Below, one piece after another: positions 27,463 through 35,295 of a stretch of DNA of 64,000 nt. Origin of the DNA: SHZL01 sp963784425. Its GTDB lineage: Bacteria > Pseudomonadota > Gammaproteobacteria > Xanthomonadales > SZUA-36. Where the stretch lies: positions 153,698-217,697 of the forward strand of contig CAWARM010000013.1 of assembly GCA_963784425.1 (NCBI GenBank). The letters are read 5' to 3'. The stretch's first letter is position 1; every line of letters begins with the position of its first letter. The position numbers and the translations under genes were made by a program. The notes under the pieces were generated by a model. That model was not told the origin of the DNA, made no database searches, and saw nothing but the letters and a program-made list of their open reading frames with translations.

Positions 27463-28239
27463 ATGACTTGTGCCGTCCACACCCCGAACCCCAATCAAAA
27501 CCAGTTGCTGGCGGCCTTGCCCAACGCGGAGTTCGAGCCGCTGGCGCCGCATCTGGAGCCGGTGGCGCTGGCCCTGGGTGACATGCTCTACGAGCCGCAC
27601 CAGCAATTGCGGCATGCCATTTTCCCAACCAGTGCGGTGGTCTCCTTGCACTATGTCACCGCCAGCGGGGCGGCGGCCGAAATCGCCGGCGTGGGGCATG
27701 AGGGCATGGTCGGTATTCCGCTCTTCATGGGTGGCGACACCACGCCAAGCTCAGCGGTGGTGCAGACGGCGGGTCTCGCCTATCGTCTTGATCGCCACCT
27801 GCTCAAGCAGGCTTTCGAGCGGCCCGGCCTGATGAAAGGCCTGCTACTGCGCTACACGCAAGCGCTGATCACACAAGTGTCCCAGACGGCGGCCTGCAAC
27901 CGCCACCATTCGGTGGAGCAGCAACTCAGCCGCTGGCTGTTGCTGACACTGGACCGCGCGCCAGGGCGCGAACTGGTGATGACGCAGGAACTGGTGGCCA
28001 GCATGCTCGGCGTGCGTCGTGAAAGCGTCACGGACGCGGCCGGCAAATTGCAGCAGCTCGGTTTCATCCGCTACCGGCGCGGCCACATCACCGTGATCGA
28101 TCGGCACGGTCTGGAGGACCGGGCCTGCGAGTGCTACGGCGTGGTGAAGAAAGAACTTCGCCGCCTGCTCTGCGATGTGCGCTACCGCCAGGATCTGCCT
28201 CCGGCCGATACCCTGCGCACGCGAGCAGCACGTCCATGA
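27463..28239 (+). CDS. Crp/Fnr-type transcriptional regulator (first of three paralogs)
   Basis: A 258-residue regulator with an N-terminal cyclic-nucleotide-binding-like beta roll (IFPTSAVVSLHYVTASGAAAE, then VGHEGMVGIPLFMGGDTT, read in parts) and a C-terminal winged helix (MTQELVASMLGVRRESVTDAA). The usual cAMP pocket signature is not apparent, and there is no N-terminal cysteine cluster as in Fnr, so the effector is unknown. The close paralog is at 58654; a more distant one is at 59556. The gene lies within the kinase operon and overlaps the next gene by ATGA. I infer that it binds the palindrome repeated in this window. Confidence 0.85.
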   Translation: MTCAVHTPNPNQNQLLAALPNAEFEPLAPHLEPVALALGDMLYEPHQQLRHAIFPTSAVVSLHYVTASGAAAEIAGVGHEGMVGIPLFMGGDTTPSSAVVQTAGLAYRLDRHLLKQAFERPGLMKGLLLRYTQALITQVSQTAACNRHHSVEQQLSRWLLLTLDRAPGRELVMTQELVASMLGVRRESVTDAAGKLQQLGFIRYRRGHITVIDRHGLEDRACECYGVVKKELRRLLCDVRYRQDLPPADTLRTRAARP

Positions 28240-29561
28240 GAGTACGTTTTTGGGGGACAAGGGGATCAATCGCCACCCCGGGGCCGGGCACGAACCGCTT
28301 CGGCGGCAATACCTCCTGCGTCGAGGTGACCACTGCCAGCGGCGAACTCCTGATTCTTGACTGCGGTACCGGTGCGGCCCGGCTGGGTGCGGAGTTAATG
28401 GCTCAAGGCAAAAAGGCCTTTCACTCAAATATTTTGCTGGGACATACCCACTGGGATCACATCCAGGGCTTTCCGTTTTTCAGCCCCGCCTTTGTCAAAG
28501 GAAACTCAGCCGCAATTTATGCGCCGGAGGGCAGCGGTGGTTCGCTGCACCACGTGCTGGCCGGACAGATGGAGTTCACCTATTTTCCCATCGAGCTGGA
28601 CCAGTTACCGGCGGCGATCACCTACCACGACCTGACCGAGGGTATCCACACAATCGGTGGAGTGCGGGTTGCGGCACAATTTCTCAATCACCCGGCTATA
28701 ACCCTGGGCTATCGGATCGAAGCCGATGGCGTGGCGATGGTGTACCTGGTGGATCACGAGCCGTTCTCCGATGAGCTCTGGCGTGCCGGCGCCGCGCCGG
28801 GCCACGTCGAATCCATCCTGCACGAAGGAGATCGGCGGCACGCGAAATTCATGGCCGGCGCCAATCTGGTGATTCACGATGCCCAGTACACGCCTGAAGA
28901 ATACGTCACAAAGAAAACCTGGGGACACAGCACCTACGATTATGTGGTCCAGATTGCCGCCGCAGCCGGTGTGCAGCGGGTCGCCCTCACCCACCACGAT
29001 CCGGGCCACGATGACGCTTTCGTTGCAGATATCGAACACAAGGCTCGCACCCTGGCCTTGCAATGCGGCACAGGACTTGATGTGTTCTGCGCTTATGAAG
29101 GCTGTGAACTGTTCCTGGAGCAACGTTCCGCTTTGCAGCCATTCGTCACAGCGGCCCCTGACCAACCGTCCGTAGCGCAGCGCCACTTTCACATTCTGGT
29201 AGTTGATGACCAGGCGGATATGCTCACGCTGATCGTTCGCGCGCTGGAAGACGAACAGTATTCGGTCAGCACGGCGACCAGCGGAGCGCAAGCGCTGCGG
29301 ATCATAGCCGAGCGCATTCCCGACCTCGTTGTGCTGGATTACAAGATGATCGGTATGGACGGCCTGGCGGTCATGAAGACGCTTCGCAGCAAACCCGAGA
29401 CACAGGCCCTGCCCGTGCTGATGCTCACCGCCATGACGGATGAGCCCAGCACCCGCGCCGGTTTTGAAGCGGGGGTGACGGACTATGTAACCAAGCCGTT
29501 TTCGATTCCGCAACTCACCGCACGCGTGCGCGCCTGCCTCGCCAGAGCCCAGTTCACGTAA
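28236..29561 (+). CDS. Metallo-beta-lactamase-fold hydrolase fused to a C-terminal receiver domain
   Basis: A 441-residue two-domain protein. Residues 1-290 are an MBL-fold hydrolase: MRVRFWGTRGSIATPG at the start, then H70, H72, D74 and H75 in GHTHWDHIQGF, with later GANLVIHDAQY and LTHHDPGHDD supplying the remaining metal ligands. A linker leads to a receiver domain from about residue 320, with ILVVDDQADM, phospho-acceptor D368 in VLDYKMIGMDG, and TKPFS. MBL proteins with this N-terminus include RNase Z and cyclic phosphodiesterase relatives. Phosphorylation of the receiver may control hydrolysis; the substrate is unknown. The ATG at 28236 overlaps the regulator's stop. The longer frame from 28131 is not supported. 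Confidence 0.88.
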   Translation: MRVRFWGTRGSIATPGPGTNRFGGNTSCVEVTTASGELLILDCGTGAARLGAELMAQGKKAFHSNILLGHTHWDHIQGFPFFSPAFVKGNSAAIYAPEGSGGSLHHVLAGQMEFTYFPIELDQLPAAITYHDLTEGIHTIGGVRVAAQFLNHPAITLGYRIEADGVAMVYLVDHEPFSDELWRAGAAPGHVESILHEGDRRHAKFMAGANLVIHDAQYTPEEYVTKKTWGHSTYDYVVQIAAAAGVQRVALTHHDPGHDDAFVADIEHKARTLALQCGTGLDVFCAYEGCELFLEQRSALQPFVTAAPDQPSVAQRHFHILVVDDQADMLTLIVRALEDEQYSVSTATSGAQALRIIAERIPDLVVLDYKMIGMDGLAVMKTLRSKPETQALPVLMLTAMTDEPSTRAGFEAGVTDYVTKPFSIPQLTARVRACLARAQFT

Positions 29562-29573
29562 TGGCGTGATGGG

Positions 29574-31970
29574 CTAGTCGTAGACAACCTCCACACGATC
29601 CAGGTAGCTGGACAATTCGCCCACCCACTTGCGGGACATGTCGGTGTCGGCGCTGTTGGCCGCCAGTTCAAGGGCCCCGCCGATGTCCGTGATGGCCTGG
29701 AATCCCCAGCTGCCGCCGGCACCCTTCATGCCGTGACCCAGACTCGCAACGATCTCAAAGTCACCCGTATTCAGGGCGTCCAGCATCGCAGCGACATCCT
29801 CTCTGCGGTTGAGCAGAAATCCGGGGATCAAATCTGCAACCAGGGGATTGGCAGGCACCCGAATCGTGTCCTTCAGGGTGTTCTCCGCTTTCGACGATGG
29901 CGGCGCGGCTATGGCATGCTCTCTGATCGCTTGCAGCAGCACCTCTTCCTTGATGGGTTTCGTCAAATACGCCGTGCATCCGGCCGCCTCGCACTTTTCC
30001 TGGTCGCCCTTCAGTGCTGAGGCCGTCAGTGCGAGGATTGGCGTGGGCGGCCGGTGGTTCGTCAGTTCCCAGGCTCTGATCGCCCGTGTCGCTTCCAGGC
30101 CATCCATGACCGGCATTTGCCGATCCATCAGGACCAGGTCGTACTGGCCGGTGGTAAATTTTTCATAGGCGACTGCCCCATTTTCAGCGGTTTCGACCCG
30201 GTACGGCGTATCCCTGAGGTAGGCCATCGTAATGGTGCGGTTGTCGGGCGAGTCTTCCACCAGAAGAATGTTCAGTGCCGGCAGTGGCTGCCCGGGATCC
30301 GCACCGGCCGGCGCCACCACCCGCCGAGTGGGCCCTGCCCAAATCTCGAGCGGCACAGTGAAAGAAAATACGCTGCCCTTACCAACTCCGCTTTCGACCT
30401 GGATATGACCGCCCATCAGTTCCACCAGCCGCTTCGAAATCGTGAGCCCCAGGCCAGATCCCCCATACCTGCGAGTGGTGGACGAATCGGCTTGCGTGAA
30501 TCGCTCAAATACTGCGTTCAATTTCTCTCCCGGAATGCCGATACCGGTGTCTGAGATTGTAAACCGCAATGCGCCCGTGATAGCGGAGTCGGCATCCGGT
30601 GTGACACGCAGGACCACTTCACCGGATTCGGTGAACTTGATCGCGTTACCCAGCAGGTTAAGCAGCACTTGCCGCAACCTGGTCGGGTCCCCGACCAGGT
30701 CATCGGGCACCGTGGGCGCGATCTCGCACACCAGCGCCAGGCCTTTCGCTTGAGCGCGTATCGCCACCATCTCCCGCACTTTCTCCACCAGATCGTTCAA
30801 GGAAAACCCGGTGCTTTCCAGCTCGAGCTGCGAAGCCTCGACTTTGGAGAGATCGAGGATATCGTTGATTAGGTTGAGCAGACTGTCGCCAGCGCGGCGA
30901 AATATTTGCACATACCCGTTTTGTTGCAGGGATAGCGGAGTCTTCGCGAGCAAGTCGCCAATGCCGATGATTGCGTTCAGCGGCGTGCGTATTTCATGAC
31001 TCATGCTCGCCAGAAAATCTGATTTGATCTGGCTTGCGGTTTCCGCCACGGCCTTCGCCTGTTGCAGTTCTGCCTCAACGCGCTTTTGTTCTGTGACGTC
31101 GCGCGCTGCCGCGAAAACGCCCTGCAGCGTGCGCCCCCGGTCATAAAAAGTGGTGGCGTTGTAGGAAACCACCGTTTGTTGCCCGTCGAGGGCACAAGCC
31201 GTCAGCTCGTAGTCGGTGACTTTCTTTTCGCTCAAAACAAGCTTGATTCCCGCTTCAGCCCGATCCGGATCGGTAAAGTAGCTCTTGAATGGAGCGCCGA
31301 TCAGCTCATCGCGCGTGCAACCGGTGAGTGCCTCCATCTGCTTATTGACGTCCGTGATAATGCCAGAGGGATCGGTGGTCATTAGTGCGTCGATGTTGGA
31401 CTCGATCAGCGAGCGGGTATAGAACTGCTGGTCGCGCAGGCGCTGGTCGAGCTTTTTCTGCTCGGCTTCAACCAGCTTGCGCGCAGTGTTATCCGTACCG
31501 ATCAACAGATAACCAATGATGGCGCCCGGCACGTCGCGCAGTGCCGTAACGGACAGCACCGCCGGGAATCGGCTCCCATCCTTGCGGATATAAGTCAGCT
31601 CGTAGATATCCTCGATTCCGCGTGAAGCCTTGAAGACCAGTGCCTCGAATCCCGGCGAGATCGTGGTAGCCAGTTCATTGCTCAAGGCTTTTGCGCGTGT
31701 AATCACCTCCTGCGGATCAGAAATATCCGCGGGGGTAATCTTGTTCATTACTTCAGCTGCGGTGTAGCCGAGCATACGTTCAGCGCCGACATTGAATAAC
31801 TGAATAATGCCTTTTTCGTCAGTGGCGATAATCGAGAAATTGGCGCTGGTTAAAATTGCGTTCTGCAATGCCCCCGTTTTAATCAATGCCAGCCTCCGGT
31901 GTGCTTCCGAGATTCCTTCAGCTTTGCCGCCGTCACCGGGACTGACGGAATCGTTGTGCTTTTCGACCAT
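29574..31970 (-). CDS. Hybrid histidine kinase: PAS, PAS, HisKA, HATPase, receiver, HPt
   Basis: A 798-residue kinase with a full phosphorelay. The first PAS (about residues 35-165) is a close paralog of that in the kinase at 24818. A second PAS (NIDALMTTDPSGIITDVN) follows. The dimerisation domain has H325 in SMSHEIRTPLNAI and the ATPase domain has NLLGNAIKFT and GSGLGLTISKRL. The receiver has D616 in LMDRQMPVMDG, and a C-terminal HPt domain has H746 in LGHGMKGAGG. I chose the ATG at 31970, with GGAG upstream, over a start at 32057. It converges on the MBL-receiver gene, 12 bases away. Its HPt could phosphorylate the nearby receivers. Confidence 0.9.
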   Translation of the reverse strand: MVEKHNDSVSPGDGGKAEGISEAHRRLALIKTGALQNAILTSANFSIIATDEKGIIQLFNVGAERMLGYTAAEVMNKITPADISDPQEVITRAKALSNELATTISPGFEALVFKASRGIEDIYELTYIRKDGSRFPAVLSVTALRDVPGAIIGYLLIGTDNTARKLVEAEQKKLDQRLRDQQFYTRSLIESNIDALMTTDPSGIITDVNKQMEALTGCTRDELIGAPFKSYFTDPDRAEAGIKLVLSEKKVTDYELTACALDGQQTVVSYNATTFYDRGRTLQGVFAAARDVTEQKRVEAELQQAKAVAETASQIKSDFLASMSHEIRTPLNAIIGIGDLLAKTPLSLQQNGYVQIFRRAGDSLLNLINDILDLSKVEASQLELESTGFSLNDLVEKVREMVAIRAQAKGLALVCEIAPTVPDDLVGDPTRLRQVLLNLLGNAIKFTESGEVVLRVTPDADSAITGALRFTISDTGIGIPGEKLNAVFERFTQADSSTTRRYGGSGLGLTISKRLVELMGGHIQVESGVGKGSVFSFTVPLEIWAGPTRRVVAPAGADPGQPLPALNILLVEDSPDNRTITMAYLRDTPYRVETAENGAVAYEKFTTGQYDLVLMDRQMPVMDGLEATRAIRAWELTNHRPPTPILALTASALKGDQEKCEAAGCTAYLTKPIKEEVLLQAIREHAIAAPPSSKAENTLKDTIRVPANPLVADLIPGFLLNRREDVAAMLDALNTGDFEIVASLGHGMKGAGGSWGFQAITDIGGALELAANSADTDMSRKWVGELSSYLDRVEVVYD

Positions 31971-32028
31971 GGCCGAACTCCAGAAATTCAGGCAATGATG
32001 CGAAGGTAGATCACGCGCTCTGATGCGT

Positions 32029-32046
32029 CTGTGCGCCAGAGCACAT
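32029..32046. promoter_or_regulatory. Candidate Crp/Fnr-type operator (16 of 18 matches)
   Basis: CTGTGCGCCAGAGCACAT matches the recurring palindrome at 16 positions. It lies 58 bases upstream of the minus-strand hybrid kinase start at 31970, a typical activator distance, and may also serve the divergent DUF3096 operon. Confidence 0.55.
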
Positions 32047-32132
32047 GAGGCGGACATTTAGTAGCGCGACACATACTGCCAGCGTTGCTTTCACCGCAAT
32101 AAGAAAGGGCCAAATCGCCCGCCGAGTTACCT

Positions 32133-32150
32133 GTGTGTGTCAGCGCACGG
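32133..32150. promoter_or_regulatory. Candidate Crp/Fnr-type operator (14 of 18 matches)
   Basis: GTGTGTGTCAGCGCACGG matches 14 positions, with an intact right half-site. It lies 82 bases before the DUF3096 start at 32233. With the site at 32029 it gives this divergent region two candidate operators. Confidence 0.4.
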
Positions 32151-32232
32151 ATGCAAAGGGATTTTGGGCGTAACCTGTGATTCAGAGGGTGAGATCATTC
32201 CTCAGCACCCCGAACCAAGGAGCTTGCGCGCC

Positions 32233-32385
32233 ATGAACATTCAACTGGGACTGACACCGCTGGTGTCCCTGGCCGCCGGAATTCTCATTCTGGTCGTGCC
32301 ACGGATGCTCAACCTCATCGTTGCCATTTACCTGATCCTCGTCGGTCTGATCGGTTTGTTCGGTGCGGGAAATTATAGTTTCTGA
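32233..32385 (+). CDS. DUF3096 family small membrane protein
   Basis: A 50-residue protein made almost entirely of two membrane helices (LVSLAAGILILVVPRML and LIVAIYLILVGLIGLFG), matching DUF3096. AAGGAGC precedes the ATG at 32233; the longer frame from 32137 reads through the candidate operator and is rejected. Function is unknown. It leads a run of same-strand genes for small envelope proteins and probably starts their operon. Confidence 0.8.
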   Translation: MNIQLGLTPLVSLAAGILILVVPRMLNLIVAIYLILVGLIGLFGAGNYSF

Positions 32386-32517
32386 GGGCGAGCAGCCGGT
32401 ATAGGGTCCTGCTCGGCAGGCCTGTCTTTTCCCACACCTCTAAACGGCACGCTGCCGACGCTATCCGCTGCCAGGCTGCAGATCAACCTATTTCAACTGA
32501 AATTACACGGAGCAATC

Positions 32518-32871
32518 ATGATGAATACCAAGACACCCACAACCGTCAATGGCGGAAATATTCAAAACACTCTCGAGCGCACTGTCGATAAGGCAACTGT
32601 CGCGGCTCATGAAACCATAGATACTGTGTCGGATGCAGCGCGGCCGGCGCTTGACCACCTGGCATCGAATGCACATGGGACAGTCGACCGCGTGAGCGTT
32701 GGAGCAGCGCACGCCGCCGAAGCCCTGGGCGCACGGGGTGATCAGCTGAACGACAGCGGGAAAAAAATGGTTGAGCGTGCCGGTGAGTATGTGCGCGAAA
32801 ATCCTGTCGCTTCCCTGGGGATCGCGGTGGCCGCCGGGTACGTTCTGAGCCGGTTGTTGTCTGCCAGATAG
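32518..32871 (+). CDS. DUF883/ElaB/YqjD family membrane-anchored protein
   Basis: A 117-residue protein with a hydrophilic, Ala-rich helical body and the family's C-terminal anchor YVRENPVASLGIAVAAGYVLS. ElaB and YqjD in E. coli sit in the inner membrane and bind ribosomes in stationary phase. The two-gene arrangement with the next gene resembles yqjD-yqjE. ATGs at 32518 and 32521 are both possible, with CACGGAGC upstream. Confidence 0.8.
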   Translation: MMNTKTPTTVNGGNIQNTLERTVDKATVAAHETIDTVSDAARPALDHLASNAHGTVDRVSVGAAHAAEALGARGDQLNDSGKKMVERAGEYVRENPVASLGIAVAAGYVLSRLLSAR

Positions 32872-32960
32872 CGCGTGCAGTTCAGTGTCAACACCCCAGC
32901 GAAACAAGCGAAGAACTGCCGGACGCCACTAACGATCCTGCGTTTCGGGTCACTGGCCCG

Positions 32961-33299
32961 ATGGAGGATTTGAGCACCCTCCAGCAGGAACTGCGCAGCC
33001 TGGTGTACGAGCAGTTGCAACTCGCAGCGCTTGAGGTGCGTCTCGCGGCACGCAGCACGATGACCATGATAGCGGTCGCGGTGTGCATTGGCGCCTTGTT
33101 GGTGCTGGTCTGGCTGGGACTTATGGGCGCCGTCGGGCTCGGTCTTAACGGCTTGGGCTTGCACCCTGCTTTCGTTTTGCTGGTGCTGGCGGCGCTGACA
33201 TTGACCCTGATTCTGCCTCTTCTTGGATTGATTCGTCGCCGCTCCAGCGACCTGGGATTTCCGGCGTCGTTACGTACGTTTAAGCCTGAGGCCACCTGA
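32961..33299 (+). CDS. YqjE-like / phage-holin superfamily III membrane protein
   Basis: A 112-residue protein: an N-terminal amphipathic helix (LQQELRSLVYEQLQLAALEVRLAAR) and two hydrophobic helices separated by a Gly-rich turn. This is the pattern of YqjE and related proteins that databases group with phage holins; nothing here indicates a phage. The ATG at 32961 is the first start after an in-frame stop. It overlaps the next gene by one base (TGATG). Confidence 0.7.
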   Translation: MEDLSTLQQELRSLVYEQLQLAALEVRLAARSTMTMIAVAVCIGALLVLVWLGLMGAVGLGLNGLGLHPAFVLLVLAALTLTLILPLLGLIRRRSSDLGFPASLRTFKPEAT

Positions 33300-33616
33300 T
33301 GAAAACAGACTCCCTGGGCAACTCGCGGTCCTTGCAAAATCAAATCACTGGCCTGGAAAGACAACTCTTTCTACGCCGCCAACGGGTTCGGACCGTGGGA
33401 AAGCAAATCAAGCATAAAATCGCCACCCGGGCGGTTTCGCCTGGTTCGCTGCTGGCTGCAGCAGGAATTGGGGTGTTGGTTGAGCAGGCCAGTCATCATC
33501 GGACCCGGTCAGGCGCAAACGGGTTTGATCTGGCCTATTCTGGAATCAGGTTGCTGCTGTCGTTGACAGCTCCGAAACCGCAAGCTGCTAAACACGCGCC
33601 CAGACTCGGCCCATGA
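33299..33616 (+). CDS. Small basic protein in the YqjK position
   Basis: A 105-residue basic protein with an N-terminal helix (LERQLFLRRQRVRTVGKQIKHK), one weakly hydrophobic segment (PGSLLAAAGIGVLVEQA) and a basic tail. Its place after YqjD- and YqjE-like genes suggests a YqjK-like protein, but sequence support is limited. It is translationally coupled on both sides (TGATG upstream, ATGA with the transporter gene downstream). Confidence 0.65.
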   Translation: MKTDSLGNSRSLQNQITGLERQLFLRRQRVRTVGKQIKHKIATRAVSPGSLLAAAGIGVLVEQASHHRTRSGANGFDLAYSGIRLLLSLTAPKPQAAKHAPRLGP

Positions 33617-34821
33617 ATCAGCAAGTAAGTCAGACCCCGGCACTTTCAGGGGATGGGGCCACCTTGGCGTCCGAGGCCGTTGGTTCAGAGTCACCACCTG
33701 TCCACGACGAACCCAGCGTCATTCCGCACTCGCCGATCAACATACGCAATGCATCGCTGTTGCTTATTAGCGTACTGATGAGTCTGGCCGCGCTGCGCTA
33801 TGCCAGTGAAGTATTCGTGCCGCTGGTGTTGGGGGTGATGTTCAGTTATGCGCTAACGCCTCTGGTCAACCGCATCGTCCTGCTGCACATTCCGCGTGCG
33901 CTGGCCGCGGCACTACTGCTGTTTGGAATCGTGGGCGGAACGGGTACGATCGTCTATTCGCTCAGCGACGACACGGTTGCGCTGATCGAGACGCTGCCGG
34001 AAATGGCGCAAAAGCTACGCAAGGGCGTCGATACCATGCGCAGCCATGGATCAGCCGGCACCATGGAAAAGGTGCAGAAGGCAGCCAGCGAACTTGAGCG
34101 CACTGCCGAAGCGGGTAATAGCAACCTGGAACCCAATCGGGATGTAGCCAAGGTGCAGATCGAGAAGCCCAAACTCAATGTGAAGGACTACCTCTTGCCT
34201 GGCACACTCGGCCTGGCGGGAGTTGCGGCAGAATCCGCTGTGGTTTTTTTCATTACCTTCTTTCTGCTGGCTGCGGGCAATAACTTCCGGCGCAAGATGG
34301 TGAGGCTTGCCGGCCCGACGCTTACCCAGAAGAAACTGACGTTGCAGGCGCTCGACGAGATCGACCAACAGATCCAGCGTTATCTGTTGGTGCAAGTGTT
34401 CACCAGTTCGCTGGTGGGCATTGCCACCTGGTTGGCGTTCCTGTGGATCGGTGTCGAGCATGCAGCGGTGTGGGGTGTCGTAACCTTTGTGTTCAACTTT
34501 ATCCCTTACCTTGGCGGCATTGTCGCCAGCGGGGCTGCGATGCTGATAGGCTTCGCTCAATTCGGTTCGTTCGAAATGGCGCTGCTGATCGGCGGGGTTA
34601 AGTTGCTGATCAACGTCATTGATGGATACGTGCTTCAGCCTTGGCTGGCCAGTCGGGCCAGCCGCATGAACCCGGTGGCGGTGTTTGCCGGTGTACTCGC
34701 CTGGGGCTGGCTGTGGGGCATGTGGGGTTTATTCCTGGGTGTGCCCATCCTGATGGTGATCAAAGTGGTCTGCGACCGGGTCGACGAGTTCAAAGCGGTA
34801 GGTGAATTACTCGGCGAATAG
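33613..34821 (+). CDS. AI-2E/PerM family membrane transporter
   Basis: A 402-residue protein of the AI-2E transporter family, which includes TqsA, PerM and some Na+/H+ antiporters. Hydrophobic segments at LLISVLMSLAALRYASEVFVPL and VLGVMFSYALTPLVN are followed by a charged periplasmic insert (about residues 115-190). The conserved C-terminal half has YLLVQVFTSSLVGIATWL, VFNFIPYLGGIVAS and WGMWGLFLGVPILMVIKV (in parts). The substrate cannot be inferred. It ends an operon of small envelope proteins. Confidence 0.85.
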   Translation: MNQQVSQTPALSGDGATLASEAVGSESPPVHDEPSVIPHSPINIRNASLLLISVLMSLAALRYASEVFVPLVLGVMFSYALTPLVNRIVLLHIPRALAAALLLFGIVGGTGTIVYSLSDDTVALIETLPEMAQKLRKGVDTMRSHGSAGTMEKVQKAASELERTAEAGNSNLEPNRDVAKVQIEKPKLNVKDYLLPGTLGLAGVAAESAVVFFITFFLLAAGNNFRRKMVRLAGPTLTQKKLTLQALDEIDQQIQRYLLVQVFTSSLVGIATWLAFLWIGVEHAAVWGVVTFVFNFIPYLGGIVASGAAMLIGFAQFGSFEMALLIGGVKLLINVIDGYVLQPWLASRASRMNPVAVFAGVLAWGWLWGMWGLFLGVPILMVIKVVCDRVDEFKAVGELLGE

Positions 34822-34925
34822 AATTTGAAAAAAACCGCAACATCTTCACTCAGGCCCTGTTGCAACATTGCATCCATCGACAGCATGAGGGTGGTGGCAA
34901 GCGCTATGGTATAAGGAGTATCGCT

Positions 34926-35180
34926 GTGGCAACAACAAAACTGGAAATAATGGGAATGATCTGTGGTGGTTGCCTTAGCAAAGTAATGCGGGCGCTCCAA
35001 GCGGTTCCCGGGGTCAATGAAGTACATGTGTCACTCGCAGCCGATGAAGCGACCGTCCAATTTGATGGACAATCGACCACGCCTGAGCAATTGATATCGG
35101 CCGTGCAGCACGAGGGTTTTGGGGTTCGTATCGCCAACCCAAACCAGGATCACCCGGTGCAGGAAAGCTGCTGTGGCTGA
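34926..35180 (+). CDS. Heavy-metal-associated (HMA) domain copper chaperone
   Basis: An 84-residue single HMA domain protein. The metal site is GMICGGC, the ferredoxin-like fold continues with VPGVNEVHVSLAADEATVQFDG, and the C-terminus ends in CCG, possibly a second metal contact. Such proteins deliver Cu(I) to P-type ATPases. The start is GTG at 34926, behind a good TAAGGAG; the earlier frame from 34860 is less likely. It lies 115 bases before the P1B ATPase gene. Confidence 0.85.
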   Translation: MATTKLEIMGMICGGCLSKVMRALQAVPGVNEVHVSLAADEATVQFDGQSTTPEQLISAVQHEGFGVRIANPNQDHPVQESCCG

Positions 35181-35295
35181 ATTCTGGGCGCAACCTTCGT
35201 TGCATCCGCTGCAAGAGATGAGGGTTCGTTAATGACGTACTCATAAGCCCTTCATACTGGCTTACTCTTTCCTGAAGTACTGTGAGCACCAATCT

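Noticed and set aside
32961..33299. A phage holin indicating a prophage
   Set aside because: The protein is only of the YqjE/holin-superfamily type. No lysin, capsid, integrase or other phage gene is adjacent.
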